In this document: piece after piece, positions 1 through 8,704 of the stretch
Layout: every line of letters begins with the position of its first letter
Numbering within the stretch: position 1 is the stretch's first letter
NCBI GenBank assembly: GCA_903893795.1
Contig: CAITNO010000015.1
Coordinates: 62,001 to 126,000, forward strand
Reading direction: 5' to 3'
DNA length: 64,000 nt
Source of the DNA: Candidatus Hydrogenedentota bacterium
GTDB lineage: Bacteria; Hydrogenedentota; Hydrogenedentia; Hydrogenedentales; CAITNO01
The notes under the pieces: model-generated
Database searches by the model: none
What the model was told of the DNA's origin: nothing
Seen by the model: only the letters and a program-made list of their open reading frames with translations
Position numbers and translations under genes: made by a program

Positions 1-333
1 CGCGAACTGCCGCCCATTCTGGACGACATCGCCCAGATGATCGGCCCGAGTGTGCGCGTGGCCGATTATGCCCTGCCGAGCACCAAGAAGATCGTGCGCA
101 AGACCATGCAGGCGCTCAAGGGCCGTATGGCCGCCATCATGGCGAACCACGGCGCGATCTGTCTGGGCCGCTCGCTCGACGAGGCGCTGCTGTGCTGCCA
201 GGTGCTGGAAAAGGGCTGCAAGGCCTTCATCGAGGCCGAATTCCTCGGCGGTGCCAAGGAGCTGGGCAAGTTCGAGGCCTGGGTCATGCACCAGGTATTC
301 ATCCGCAAATACTCGAAGCAGTGGGAAAAGTAG
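1..333 (+). CDS. Class II aldolase/adducin family protein, C-terminal part
   Basis: The open frame enters from the left edge, so only the last 110 residues are present. The segment MANHGAICLGRSLDEAL followed by a long helix matches the C-terminal half of class II (zinc) sugar-phosphate aldolases of the fuculose- or rhamnulose-phosphate type, where a histidine-containing NHG segment helps form the metal and substrate site. The C-terminal helix carries many acidic and basic residues, as in that family. The catalytic Glu and most metal-binding His residues would lie upstream and cannot be checked. An alpha-L-fucosidase lies about 8 kb away, so a deoxy-sugar substrate is possible, but that is only an inference. 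Confidence 0.8.
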   Translation, partial: RELPPILDDIAQMIGPSVRVADYALPSTKKIVRKTMQALKGRMAAIMANHGAICLGRSLDEALLCCQVLEKGCKAFIEAEFLGGAKELGKFEAWVMHQVFIRKYSKQWEK

Positions 334-396
334 GGCGGTTTTGGCCGGAGTTCCTCCAGGGGGAATGATGGGCTGGTGCCCGTCGGATGGCTTGTC

Positions 397-502
397 TTAA
401 GTCCCCCTTCGAAGGGGGACGCCGCCGTAAGGCGGCAGGGGGATGTGTAACTGCGGCATAAGCCTGACATCCCCCTAAATCCCCCTTCAAAGGGGGACTT
501 AA
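397..502. repeat. Nested palindromic intergenic repeat (MITE-like)
   Basis: The gap 334-687 holds no gene. It contains a 106-bp element whose ends are inverted copies of TTAAGTCCCCCTT-AAGGGGGA with one mismatch over 23 bp. Inside lie a second inverted pair, AGGGGGATGT and ACATCCCCCT, and a central GCCGCC/GGCGGC hairpin. The ends begin and finish with TTAA. The right half recurs as a 31-nt exact match in inverse orientation at 44179-44209. Nested palindromes with repeated copies fit a non-coding mobile repeat or a REP-like element. No transposase is present in the window to confirm mobility. Confidence 0.75.
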
Positions 503-687
503 AACCTGTATCCTCTTCAGTTTATGCGTATTTCCACCTGACAGCGCGAGGCCGGGGTCAATGTATTATTCCTTTGATGGCGGGCCTCACTCCCGGCACC
601 AATCGTAAACATCGGGTACAATTACAACGGTGTGAACAAGGGCATGCTGTCAGAAGTGTCATTATTCAGGGGGGCGGGAATGTGTCT

Positions 688-1710
688 ATGAATGAACAAC
701 CCACACAAATGGGAGGCACGGCAGCTCCGCAGGAGGCGGAGGCGCTGCGGGAAACCTGCGCCTATTTGCGCAGTCTTATTGAATCGAGCCCTGATGCCCT
801 GGTCACCGTCGACGCGACGGGAAAAATCACCGATGTCAACACCGCCGCCGTGAAAATCACCGGTGTGGCGCGCAACACGCTGCTCGGCGGCGATTTTGCC
901 TCGTGCTTCACCGATGCGGAGAAGGCCCGCGCCTTTTGCAGGCGGGCGTTTGACAAGGGAAAAGTTTCCGACTTTCCGATTACGGTTTGCCATGCCTCCG
1001 GCACGGTGGCCGAAGTGCTCTGCAATGCGACGGTCTACCGGAACGAGCATGGAAAAGAGTCGGGTGTGCTAGTGACTGTCCGGGACATCACCGCGCTGAG
1101 ACGGGCCGAACAGGCCCAGCGCGAAAGCGAGGAGCGGCTCCTCGTGGCGTCGCGGGTCGCCGGGTTGGGCACCTTCACCTATTACTTTGAATTTGATGCG
1201 CGCCTCTTTTCGCCGGAGCTGAAGACCCTGATGGGGCTGGCGCCCGACGTCCCCATTCTTCTCTACGCCGACCGGATTCCCGTGGCCATCCACCAGGAGG
1301 ATCGGGAGGCTTTTCGGACGGCGCAGCTTGCCGCCCGGGACCCCCACGGGGCCGGACGCTTCGAACTGGACTGCCGCATCTATTGGCCGGACGGTGCCAT
1401 CCGGTGGCTGCATGTCATGTGGCAGACCGAATTCGAGGGAAAGGGGGAGCGCCGTCAGCCCTGGCGGGTGGTGGGGGCCGCACTCGACATCACCGAACGG
1501 AAGCGCACGGAGGACGCCCTGAAAGACGCGCTCCGGGACATCCGCACCCTTCGCGGCATCGTGCCCATCTGCGCCAAGTGCAAGAAGATCCGCGACGACC
1601 AGGGCTACTGGGAGCAGGTGGAGGTCTACGTTCACCAGCACACCGAAGCGGAATTCAGCCACGGCATTTGTCCGGACTGCATGAAGGTGCTCTATCCCGA
1701 TTACTGCTAG
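688..1710 (+). CDS. PAS-domain sensory protein with C-terminal two-CxxC module
   Basis: A cytoplasmic 340-residue signalling protein. Residues about 22-150 form a PAS/PAC domain (SLIESSPDALVTVDATGKI), and residues about 160-275 a second PAS with a PAC-like end (DITERKRTEDAL). A coiled linker leads to a short C-terminal module with two CxxC pairs (CAKCKK and CPDC). That module recurs at the ends of many PAS and receiver proteins and probably binds zinc, though its function is unknown. No kinase, GGDEF or HTH output domain follows. The ATG at 688 is preferred, but an in-frame GTG at 682 is close and a G-rich stretch at 669-677 could serve either. The gene stands alone, convergent with priA. Confidence 0.8.
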   Translation: MNEQPTQMGGTAAPQEAEALRETCAYLRSLIESSPDALVTVDATGKITDVNTAAVKITGVARNTLLGGDFASCFTDAEKARAFCRRAFDKGKVSDFPITVCHASGTVAEVLCNATVYRNEHGKESGVLVTVRDITALRRAEQAQRESEERLLVASRVAGLGTFTYYFEFDARLFSPELKTLMGLAPDVPILLYADRIPVAIHQEDREAFRTAQLAARDPHGAGRFELDCRIYWPDGAIRWLHVMWQTEFEGKGERRQPWRVVGAALDITERKRTEDALKDALRDIRTLRGIVPICAKCKKIRDDQGYWEQVEVYVHQHTEAEFSHGICPDCMKVLYPDYC

Positions 1711-1722
1711 CGGGGCACCCGT

Positions 1723-4179
1723 TCAATACATTCCGTGCGGGTCGAGGTCAATTTTCAGCCGAACTTTGTCGCCGGGGTGTTCCTGGGCGAAGCGGTCGCG
1801 GGCGGCGCGGGCGGCGGCGTTGACGTGGGTGCTGCTGCGGGAGAAGGCGGCCAGGTTCCAGCGGTAGTATTTGTTCACACGCCGCACGGCGGCGGGCGCC
1901 GGGCCGACCAGTTCGACGTTGTCCAATCCATTGTCCCGCAGGTACGCCTGCAGATTGTTGCGCAGGCGGAAACTTTCGCGTCCGGCCAGTTCGGCGTCTT
2001 CAGACTCGATGAGGAAGTGGGCCATGCGGCGGAAGGGGGGATAGCCCGCGTTGCGGCGGTGCTCGATTTCCTTTTCATAGAATGCGGGATAGTTGTGCGT
2101 GGCGGCGGCGGCGATGGCGTAGTGTTTGGGGCGGTAGGTCTGGATGAAGACCTCGCCGGGCTTGTCGCCGCGCCCGGCCCGTCCGGCGACCTGGGTGAGT
2201 AGTTGGAAGGTCTGCTCGGGGGCGCGGAATTCGGGCAGGGCCAGGCCGCTGTCGGCGTTGAGGACGCCGACGAGGGTGACGCCGGGATAGTCGTGCCCTT
2301 TCGCAAGCATCTGCGTGCCGATGAGGATGTCGATTTCGCCCTTGGCAAAGCGGCCCAGGATTTTTGCGTGGCCGCCCTTGCCCGCCGTGGTGTCGGCGTC
2401 CATGCGCTCCACGCGGGCGCCCGCGAAGGCGCGCATGAGGTAGTCCTCGCCCTTCTGGGTGCCCAGCCCCAGGAAGACCAGCGGCGTGAAGCCGCACTTG
2501 TCGCATTTCGCGGGGTGGCCGCGCTCGGCGTTGCAGTAGTGGCACTTCAGCACGCCGCCGCTGCTGTGGTAGGTCATGCTGACCTGGCAGTTGTCGCACC
2601 CGGCGATCCAGCCGCACTGCGGGCAGAGCACCACGGGGGCAAAGCCGCGCCGGTTGAGCAGGAGGATCACCTGCTCCTTCGCGGCGACACGCGCGTGGAC
2701 GGCCTCCTCGAGCGCGCGGGAGAGCACGATGGGCCCGCTTACCTCGCTGCTTTCCAGGCGCATGTCCACCAAGTGCACGGCGGGCAGCACGCCGCGCGTG
2801 GCGCGCTCGGTCAGGTCGAGCCGCACTGACTTGCCGGTTTCGGAGTTGTGGTAGGACTCGATGGACGGCGTGGCCGAACCGAGCACGCAGACGGCGCGGA
2901 GCGCGCGGGCGCGCATGATGGCCACATCGCGCCCGTGGTAGCGCGGCGACTCGCCCTGCTTGTAGGAATTGTCGTGCTCCTCATCGACGATGATCATGCC
3001 CAGCCGCGGCAGCGGCGCGAACACGGCCGACCGCGCGCCGACCACGATGCGCACCTCGCCGCGCTGGGCGCGGCGCCATTCGTCGGCGCGCTCGCCGTGG
3101 CTCAGGCCGCTGTGGAGCACGGCGATGTCGCGCTGAAAGCGCGCGTAGAAACGGCCCACGGTCTGCGGCGTGAGGGAGATCTCGGGCACGAGGATGATGG
3201 CGTCGCGGCCCAGTGCGAGCACGCGCTCGATGGCCTGCAAATAGACCTCGGTTTTGCCGGACCCGGTGATTCCGCGCAGCAGGAAGGTCTGGTAACGGCG
3301 GGCTTCTGCCGCCGCGCAGATGGCCTCGAAGGCCGCGCGCTGCTGCGGGTTCAGGGGATGCTTGAGCGCCGAATTCGGGTCGGCGGTTATTTCGGGCGCG
3401 CGGTACAATTCGCGCTCCTCGCGCTCAATGAATCCGCGCTTTTCGAGCGCGGCGAGAATGGTGCTGTTTGCGCGGTGTTTGTTGTAGAGTTCCGTGGCGG
3501 CGCGCTCGGGTTCGCCGTGCAGCAGGTCCAGATAGACGGCCGCCTGCTTGGGCGAACGGCGCTGGAATGCGGCAAGCGCCTCTGTCTCCGGCACCTGCTC
3601 CTCGACGAGTTTCACCCAGGTTTCGGTGAGCACGGACACGCCGGGCGCGCCCGAATCGGTCTCGGCTTTCAGCACGCCGCGCTTTACCAGCGACAGCAGC
3701 GTGTTGCTGAGTGCCTGCCCCCCGGCGGCCGCGGCGAGCTGGCGTGAGGTCATCGGGCCGCGCGCGCGCAGCGCGGTGAGCACAGCGGTCTGTTTCTCCG
3801 AAAGGCGTCCGGGGTCGGCGTCGGGGTCAACGATGCGGTAGCGCACGCGCACGGCACCCTTCACACCCGCGGGCAGGGCGCTCTGGAGGGCCTCGCCCCA
3901 GGCGCAGCAGTAATAGTCGGCAATCCAGCGGCAGAGGTGGAGCATTTCGGGCGTGAACACGGGCTCGGCGTCGGGCAGGTCCACCAGCGGCCGCACGTTT
4001 TCCACCGTGGTTTCGGCGCTGACGGCGACGATGTAGCCCGCCTCTATGCGGTTGCGCATGGGCGCCAGGGCGCGCATGCCGGGCCGGGCGCGTTCGCGCA
4101 GGGCTTCGGGCACGGCGTAGGTAAATGCCTGGTCCACCGCGAGGGGGAAGACGATGTCGGCGAAATGGGGCGCGGTCAT
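1723..4179 (-). CDS. priA: Primosomal protein N' (replication restart helicase PriA)
   Basis: An 818-residue 3'-5' DNA helicase that recognises abandoned forks and reloads the replisome. The order is as in the family: an N-terminal 3'-end-binding domain, a winged-helix region (near residue 160), a DEAD-type helicase core with Walker A GITGSGKTEVY, DEEH box and LGSATPS motif III, then a zinc region with paired cysteines (CPQCGWIAGCDNC, CHYC, CDKCG), then motifs V and VI (QVAGRAGRGDKPG) and the C-terminal domain. All key residues appear intact and the length is normal. It is transcribed away from the neighbouring genes, and no strong Shine-Dalgarno is seen before the ATG. The 244-bp gap up to 4424 holds a CGCGAA/TTCGCG hairpin and no gene. 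Confidence 0.97.
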   Translation of the reverse strand: MTAPHFADIVFPLAVDQAFTYAVPEALRERARPGMRALAPMRNRIEAGYIVAVSAETTVENVRPLVDLPDAEPVFTPEMLHLCRWIADYYCCAWGEALQSALPAGVKGAVRVRYRIVDPDADPGRLSEKQTAVLTALRARGPMTSRQLAAAAGGQALSNTLLSLVKRGVLKAETDSGAPGVSVLTETWVKLVEEQVPETEALAAFQRRSPKQAAVYLDLLHGEPERAATELYNKHRANSTILAALEKRGFIEREERELYRAPEITADPNSALKHPLNPQQRAAFEAICAAAEARRYQTFLLRGITGSGKTEVYLQAIERVLALGRDAIILVPEISLTPQTVGRFYARFQRDIAVLHSGLSHGERADEWRRAQRGEVRIVVGARSAVFAPLPRLGMIIVDEEHDNSYKQGESPRYHGRDVAIMRARALRAVCVLGSATPSIESYHNSETGKSVRLDLTERATRGVLPAVHLVDMRLESSEVSGPIVLSRALEEAVHARVAAKEQVILLLNRRGFAPVVLCPQCGWIAGCDNCQVSMTYHSSGGVLKCHYCNAERGHPAKCDKCGFTPLVFLGLGTQKGEDYLMRAFAGARVERMDADTTAGKGGHAKILGRFAKGEIDILIGTQMLAKGHDYPGVTLVGVLNADSGLALPEFRAPEQTFQLLTQVAGRAGRGDKPGEVFIQTYRPKHYAIAAAATHNYPAFYEKEIEHRRNAGYPPFRRMAHFLIESEDAELAGRESFRLRNNLQAYLRDNGLDNVELVGPAPAAVRRVNKYYRWNLAAFSRSSTHVNAAARAARDRFAQEHPGDKVRLKIDLDPHGMY

Positions 4180-4423
4180 GGCGCGGCGGGCCGGGGTGTT
4201 CGCCCCCTTCGGGGACGGAAGTCTTTTACCCTGTTAACCACAGGTTCCGCTTCGCTCCACCCGTGGCTATTGTTGTGTGACCCTTCCGGGGCCAAGAACG
4301 GACGGGGCGTTGCGCCGCGCTTGTCCGCGAAATTGCACTTCGCGGTGCCGGGGTATGGCCCTGGGGAAGAAAAGCGGCGGCTTGGCCGCACGCACTCGAT
4401 AAGAGCGCCGCGGGGCATGGTTC

Positions 4424-5896
4424 TCAGCGCCTCAGTCTTGCACGGCGCAGCAGGGCACCGGCCATACCAAGCGTTGATTCCCTGTCGGCGGCCTCGAGCA
4501 GGCCGAACCAGCCGGCCAGTGCAAAGGCCGCCATGATGGCGGTCCGCGCGCAAAGCGAGGGCAGCCCGGTCATATCGGAGACGTTCAGCACCAGCAGCAT
4601 GCACACTGCGGACATGCCGTAGAGGGCGGCGATGCGTTTCACGTCGTGGGGCACGGGATAGACGATGCGCTGGGTGACGAGGTAGGTGAGCGCAAGCTGG
4701 AAGGCGAAGGCGATGAAGGTGGAGGCGGCCGCGCCGACGATGCCGTAGTGGAGGATGAACCAGTAGGTGATGGCCAGCTTGAGGGCGCAGGAGGCCAGGG
4801 TGGTCCACATGGACCAGATGGTCCGCTTGGAAATGCCGATGCCCGCGTTGATTACCTGCACCGCGCCGTTGATGGCGTAGGAATAGGCGATCCAGGGGAT
4901 CACGTTGGCCGCCCCGATGTAGCCGGTCTTGGGCGCGAAGACGCGGAGCAGTTCGGGTGTACTGCAGGCGATGGCCGTGGCCCCGGCAAAGAGCACCACC
5001 TGCAGGAGATAGCCCGTGCGCACAATGTCCGTGGCGCCGCCGTCGGGCTTTGCGGCCATGTTCATCGCCGAGGGCGGCCAGGACAGTTGGAGTGACTGGG
5101 TGAACAGCGCCATCAGCATGCCGACGCGGAAACCGAGGCTGTAGGGGGCCATATCCTTGAGGTCCATCACCCGGACCAGAAAGGGCCGGTCGACCATCAA
5201 CAGGAGGGCCACACTCACCCCCACCGGCACCAGCGGCAGGGCGAAGCGCAGCATGTCGCGCAGAATGTCCATGCGGAACACGGGCTGCAGCCAGGCCCGG
5301 CACACCCACAGGGTGGCGCCGGCCAGGAAGATCAGGCCGACCAGGTCGCCCCAGAGCGCGCCCGCCACGCCCATGCGGAAGCGCAGCACCAGGGTGACGA
5401 TCACGGCGGGGCCGATAACCCCCCGGACAACATTAAGCCCCGCGTAGGCGACACTGCGCTCCATGGTGCGCAGAAGCGACAGGCCCTGCTTGCCCAGCGC
5501 GGTGGCGCTGGCCAGCAGCACCACAATCCGGATCAGTCCGGTGTGTTCGGGCGAGCGGAACACCGTGAGCGACAGCCACGGCGCCGCGAGGAGTCCGGCC
5601 AGCACCAGCAGGACATGCAAGCCCATGACGAAAATCAGGCTTGTGTTGAAGGCGGCCCGCTTGTCGCGCAGGTCCGGGTATTCGTGGTAAAAGCGGAGCA
5701 CGGCGGGGGCCATGCCGAAATCGAGCATCGGGAAGAGCAGCACCAGGATGGTGTTGCACACGTCCCACCGTGAGAAGTCCTCGGGGGAGAACACACGGGT
5801 GAGCAGCGGCACGAGCAGGAAGGCCACGCCCCGGTTCAGCACGAGCCCCGCCATGTATATGAACGTGTGGCCCAGCGTCTTGCCGAAACGGCTCAT
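4424..5896 (-). CDS. Polysaccharide flippase (Wzx/MATE-like, oligosaccharide exporter)
   Basis: A 490-residue integral membrane protein with about 12-14 hydrophobic segments. The N-terminal TLGHTFIYMAGLVLNRGVAF and the following LLTRVFSPEDFSRW pattern are typical of the polysaccharide biosynthesis protein family that flips undecaprenyl-linked oligosaccharides across the inner membrane. Its start codon overlaps the stop of the upstream O-antigen ligase-like gene by four bases (ATGA), so the two are probably translationally coupled and act in one surface-glycan pathway. No glycosyltransferases are adjacent, so this is a detached pair and not a full cluster. Substrate unknown. Confidence 0.88.
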   Translation of the reverse strand: MSRFGKTLGHTFIYMAGLVLNRGVAFLLVPLLTRVFSPEDFSRWDVCNTILVLLFPMLDFGMAPAVLRFYHEYPDLRDKRAAFNTSLIFVMGLHVLLVLAGLLAAPWLSLTVFRSPEHTGLIRIVVLLASATALGKQGLSLLRTMERSVAYAGLNVVRGVIGPAVIVTLVLRFRMGVAGALWGDLVGLIFLAGATLWVCRAWLQPVFRMDILRDMLRFALPLVPVGVSVALLLMVDRPFLVRVMDLKDMAPYSLGFRVGMLMALFTQSLQLSWPPSAMNMAAKPDGGATDIVRTGYLLQVVLFAGATAIACSTPELLRVFAPKTGYIGAANVIPWIAYSYAINGAVQVINAGIGISKRTIWSMWTTLASCALKLAITYWFILHYGIVGAAASTFIAFAFQLALTYLVTQRIVYPVPHDVKRIAALYGMSAVCMLLVLNVSDMTGLPSLCARTAIMAAFALAGWFGLLEAADRESTLGMAGALLRRARLRR

Positions 5897-7377
5897 CCGG
5901 CGGCGGCCTCCTGGCCGTCGGGGGTGGCGTCCGGCTGACGTTCCCGCAGCAGCACCAGGACCAGGCCCATGCTCATGTACATCACAATCAACCCCGACAC
6001 CCAGGCGGGTTCAAAGGTGTAGTGCGCCATGGTGCACAGATAACCGGCGAAGAGCGCCACGGCCAGCGGTTCATAGCGCGGATTGATCCTGCGGATGCGC
6101 CGCCATAGGTACAGGCAGAAAAGTCCGTGCATGGCCAGGAAAAGACCCAGCCCCACCGGTCCGGTCTGGTAGAGCAGGTCGAGAAGAATGTTGTGGGTGG
6201 TTCCCTGAATGTACTCAAAGGTGCCCGCCGTGGTTTTCTTTGGATAGCTCAGGTCATCGCCCAGCCCCGTGCCGAGGACGGGGTGATTGGCATAGTTCAC
6301 GAGTGCCTGACGATAAGCGTAAAAACGGGTGTCCGACTGGGAGGCCATGGGTGTGCCAAAGTTGGCGATGCGCTCCTTGAGCATAAGCACAATCTTGTCC
6401 GCCTTGCCCGAAAACAGGAAGAAGGCACCGCCCACGCCGACGGCCAGCAGGGCCATCACCGCGCCGAGCCGGATGCCGATGCCGACCACGCCCCGTCCCC
6501 GGTTGCGCGCCATAATCGTGACCACCAGCAGGGGGGCCAGCATCGCCTCGGCGATGCCCATGCGCCAACCGCTGAAGCACATCATCGCCGCCGCCAGACC
6601 CGCCGTCATGCCCGCCACCAGTTTGACTTGTCTGGACCGGTCGGCCATCAGCAGCGCCGTGCAGTACGCCACCAGCAGGGCCAGACTCACCACCTCGTCA
6701 TCGACCAGCAGGCGCGGGAAGATGTTGACCTCGTCGTTGGGATAGAACCAGTGGCCCGTGACCAGTCGAAACAGCCCGAACAGCAGGGCGATCCCGCAGC
6801 CGCCCAGCATGGCCACGGAAATCATGCGCAAATGCAGGCGCGTGAACCGGAAACCCAGCGGAAGAAAGAAAACCCACGCGTAAAAACAGAGGCGGCGAAA
6901 ATCGCCGATGACGTCCCGGATCAGCAGACCGCGCGCAACGCCGACCACGCCGGAAAAGGCGCCCCAGCAGGTTGCCGCCACCAGCAGCACGGCGAAGATG
7001 CGTTCCATTCGGGACAGTTCAAGGAGGGGGGCCGTGCCCCGCCGCACCGTTGACACTGCCGTCTGCAACACCACCGCTCCCAGCAGGAATATCAGGAAGT
7101 CGCCCAAATAAACCTTGAAACCGCCCAGATGAACGGGCATGAAATCCATTGCTTGGCGAAAGCCAAGCGCGGCCGAGAAGAATCCCAATCCCGCCCAGGA
7201 GGCGAAGGGAAGCAGCACCAGACCCACCGCGCCCACCACCAGCAGCACGAGAAACTTTTCTTTCCAAACCCCCGCGAGCACCAATGTGGTAAGAAACACG
7301 TAGCCCCCCGCATGGGCAAGGCGTTCCCAAACGGTTCCGGACGGGGGGACGGCGGCAGTGTCTGTGGAATCAGTCAT
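5893..7377 (-). CDS. O-antigen ligase/polymerase-like membrane protein (Wzy_C type)
   Basis: A 494-residue multi-pass membrane protein with about 10-12 hydrophobic helices and a large periplasmic loop containing YANHPVLGTGLGDDLSYP and GTTHNILLDLLYQTG. These are the hallmark G-x-G-x-x and H-N positions of the O-antigen ligase/WaaL and polymerase family. It would join or polymerise lipid-linked glycans on the periplasmic side. The start at 7377 (MTDSTDT) is chosen because it gives a normal cytoplasmic N-terminus. An ATG 24 bases further upstream is also possible, and neither has a clear ribosome site. It is coupled by ATGA to the downstream flippase gene. Confidence 0.85.
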   Translation of the reverse strand: MTDSTDTAAVPPSGTVWERLAHAGGYVFLTTLVLAGVWKEKFLVLLVVGAVGLVLLPFASWAGLGFFSAALGFRQAMDFMPVHLGGFKVYLGDFLIFLLGAVVLQTAVSTVRRGTAPLLELSRMERIFAVLLVAATCWGAFSGVVGVARGLLIRDVIGDFRRLCFYAWVFFLPLGFRFTRLHLRMISVAMLGGCGIALLFGLFRLVTGHWFYPNDEVNIFPRLLVDDEVVSLALLVAYCTALLMADRSRQVKLVAGMTAGLAAAMMCFSGWRMGIAEAMLAPLLVVTIMARNRGRGVVGIGIRLGAVMALLAVGVGGAFFLFSGKADKIVLMLKERIANFGTPMASQSDTRFYAYRQALVNYANHPVLGTGLGDDLSYPKKTTAGTFEYIQGTTHNILLDLLYQTGPVGLGLFLAMHGLFCLYLWRRIRRINPRYEPLAVALFAGYLCTMAHYTFEPAWVSGLIVMYMSMGLVLVLLRERQPDATPDGQEAAAG

Positions 7378-7437
7378 GGATTGTATCCCGGCGGCCAGCA
7401 TATCAAGCCGCGATGGGCGCTGTAAACCTCTTCCGGA

Positions 7438-8259
7438 CTAATTATTGGGTTTGGGGTCCAGGATGGGCCGGAGCCAGTCGACAATCTGGTTCATCGCGTT
7501 GGGGTGAAAGGCGAAGAGGTCCGTGCCGAGCGAGGCGCACGCGTAGTGCTGAATCTCGCTGTAGGCGGGCGCAGCCGCCTTGAGCGTGGTGGCCGAACTG
7601 GCCGAATAGGCCTCGTTGTCACAGGTGACGAGGAGCGCCGGGCAGTCCTTGAGTTTGCGGATGTCGTCTTCCACGTTCAGCCCGTAGAGGTCCAGACCGG
7701 GGGAAAGCATCACCACGGCCTGCATGGAGGGGGCTGCCAGGGCGTGCTTGAGCGCCAGGCTTGCGCCCAACTCCTCGCCTATGACGGCAAGGTTTTTGGG
7801 ATTGGCGCCCGCCTCAACCAGCGCCGCGCCTGCCGCGCGCAAATCGGCCAGTGCCGCCGACCATCCGCCAAAGCCGGCCTGGACGTTCTTGAAGTCCAGC
7901 GGCTTGCCGTCCCCGCCGGTGGCGCTTGTGCCATGTCCGCGCAGGTCCGGGGCGATGGTCATAAACCCTGCCTGGCGCAGTGTTTCGGCGAAGGCATCCC
8001 AGGAGGCCCGGTCCGCCCCATAACGGTGAACGAGGATGATCCCGGGCGGGGAGGGCCGGTCGGGACGGCGCAGGGTGGCCGCAAGCGTCAAACCGTCCTC
8101 GGTGTGCAGCACCGGCTGCTCCGGCGACGACGGCCTGGGACTGGAACAGCCCCACAGCGCGGCCATGAACAGGGCCGCGGCCAGTCCATGGAGAAAAAAA
8201 ACGGAGGGACGGTGCCCCGCAGCGCGGCCGTCCCTCCGATTCAAGACAAGCTCAGCCAA
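7438..8259 (-). CDS. Alpha/beta-hydrolase fold lipoprotein lacking the nucleophile serine
   Basis: About 273 residues if translation starts at the TTG at 8259, which overlaps the stop of the SCP2 gene. A signal segment with the lipobox ALWGC (Cys38) predicts an outer-surface or periplasmic lipoprotein. The fold motifs of the dienelactone-hydrolase-like family are present (IILVHRYGADRASWDAFA, APDLRGHG, then VIGEELGASLAL). The nucleophile elbow reads G-E-E-L-G, however, so the usual Ser of GxSxG is Glu163. An acid residue (Asp in LVTCDNEAYSA) and a candidate His (FAFHP) remain. It may therefore be non-hydrolytic or binding only. The start is doubtful: the frame has no ATG before the lipobox, and a terminator lies within its first codons. 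Confidence 0.72.
   Translation of the reverse strand: MAELVLNRRDGRAAGHRPSVFFLHGLAAALFMAALWGCSSPRPSSPEQPVLHTEDGLTLAATLRRPDRPSPPGIILVHRYGADRASWDAFAETLRQAGFMTIAPDLRGHGTSATGGDGKPLDFKNVQAGFGGWSAALADLRAAGAALVEAGANPKNLAVIGEELGASLALKHALAAPSMQAVVMLSPGLDLYGLNVEDDIRKLKDCPALLVTCDNEAYSASSATTLKAAAPAYSEIQHYACASLGTDLFAFHPNAMNQIVDWLRPILDPKPNN
8193..8237 (-). terminator. Rho-independent terminator of the SCP2 gene
   Basis: On the minus strand a perfect 10-bp stem (GGAGGGACGG / CCGTCCCTCC) with a 15-nt loop is followed at once by a run of eight T. It lies just past the SCP2 stop at 8252, and also inside the 5' end of the downstream hydrolase frame, so it would attenuate that gene. Confidence 0.85.
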
Positions 8260-8575
8260 GCTTGAAGACGCTCTGGAGCTTCATCGCAAGCGTCATGTCG
8301 CCCTTGATCTTCAGTTTGCCGGTGAGGAACGCCATCTGGCCGTTCAACTGGCCTGCGAGCAGGGCGAGGAAGTCCGGCCCTGACATGGTGAGTTCAATGC
8401 TGGCCTTTTCCGCGGCGCCTTCGCTGACGGTGAGGTCGTCATTGGCGATCACGACCGACCAAACCTGGGCGTCGTCACCGGTGATGTTGAACTGGTACGT
8501 CGCGGTCATGCCCGCGATTTTGCCCTTGTCGACCTGGCCAACAATGCCTTCAAAAAACGAGCGAACTTCCGACAT
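8252..8575 (-). CDS. SCP2 sterol-carrier domain protein
   Basis: A soluble 107-residue single-domain protein. The pattern of an N-terminal helix, YQFNITGDDAQVWSVVIANDD, then LTMSGPDFLALLAGQLNGQ and FLTGKLKIKGDMTLAMKLQ matches SCP2 domains, which form a hydrophobic cavity for lipids or acyl chains. The start at 8575 is fixed by a GGAGG about eight bases upstream. Longer in-frame extensions lack this signal. It is followed by a strong terminator. The lipid ligand and pathway are unknown. Its stop overlaps the candidate start of the hydrolase lipoprotein. Confidence 0.88.
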   Translation of the reverse strand: MSEVRSFFEGIVGQVDKGKIAGMTATYQFNITGDDAQVWSVVIANDDLTVSEGAAEKASIELTMSGPDFLALLAGQLNGQMAFLTGKLKIKGDMTLAMKLQSVFKLG

Positions 8576-8704
8576 GGTCCAATCCTCCGAGGTTAAACAT
8601 ACGATATCCCGACCTCCGCCCGGCATCACTTGACCGCGCGGCAATCCGTTGCACAGACCGTAATTTAGCACATTTACCGGCTTGCGCCAAAAAACTCCCT
8701 GTCG

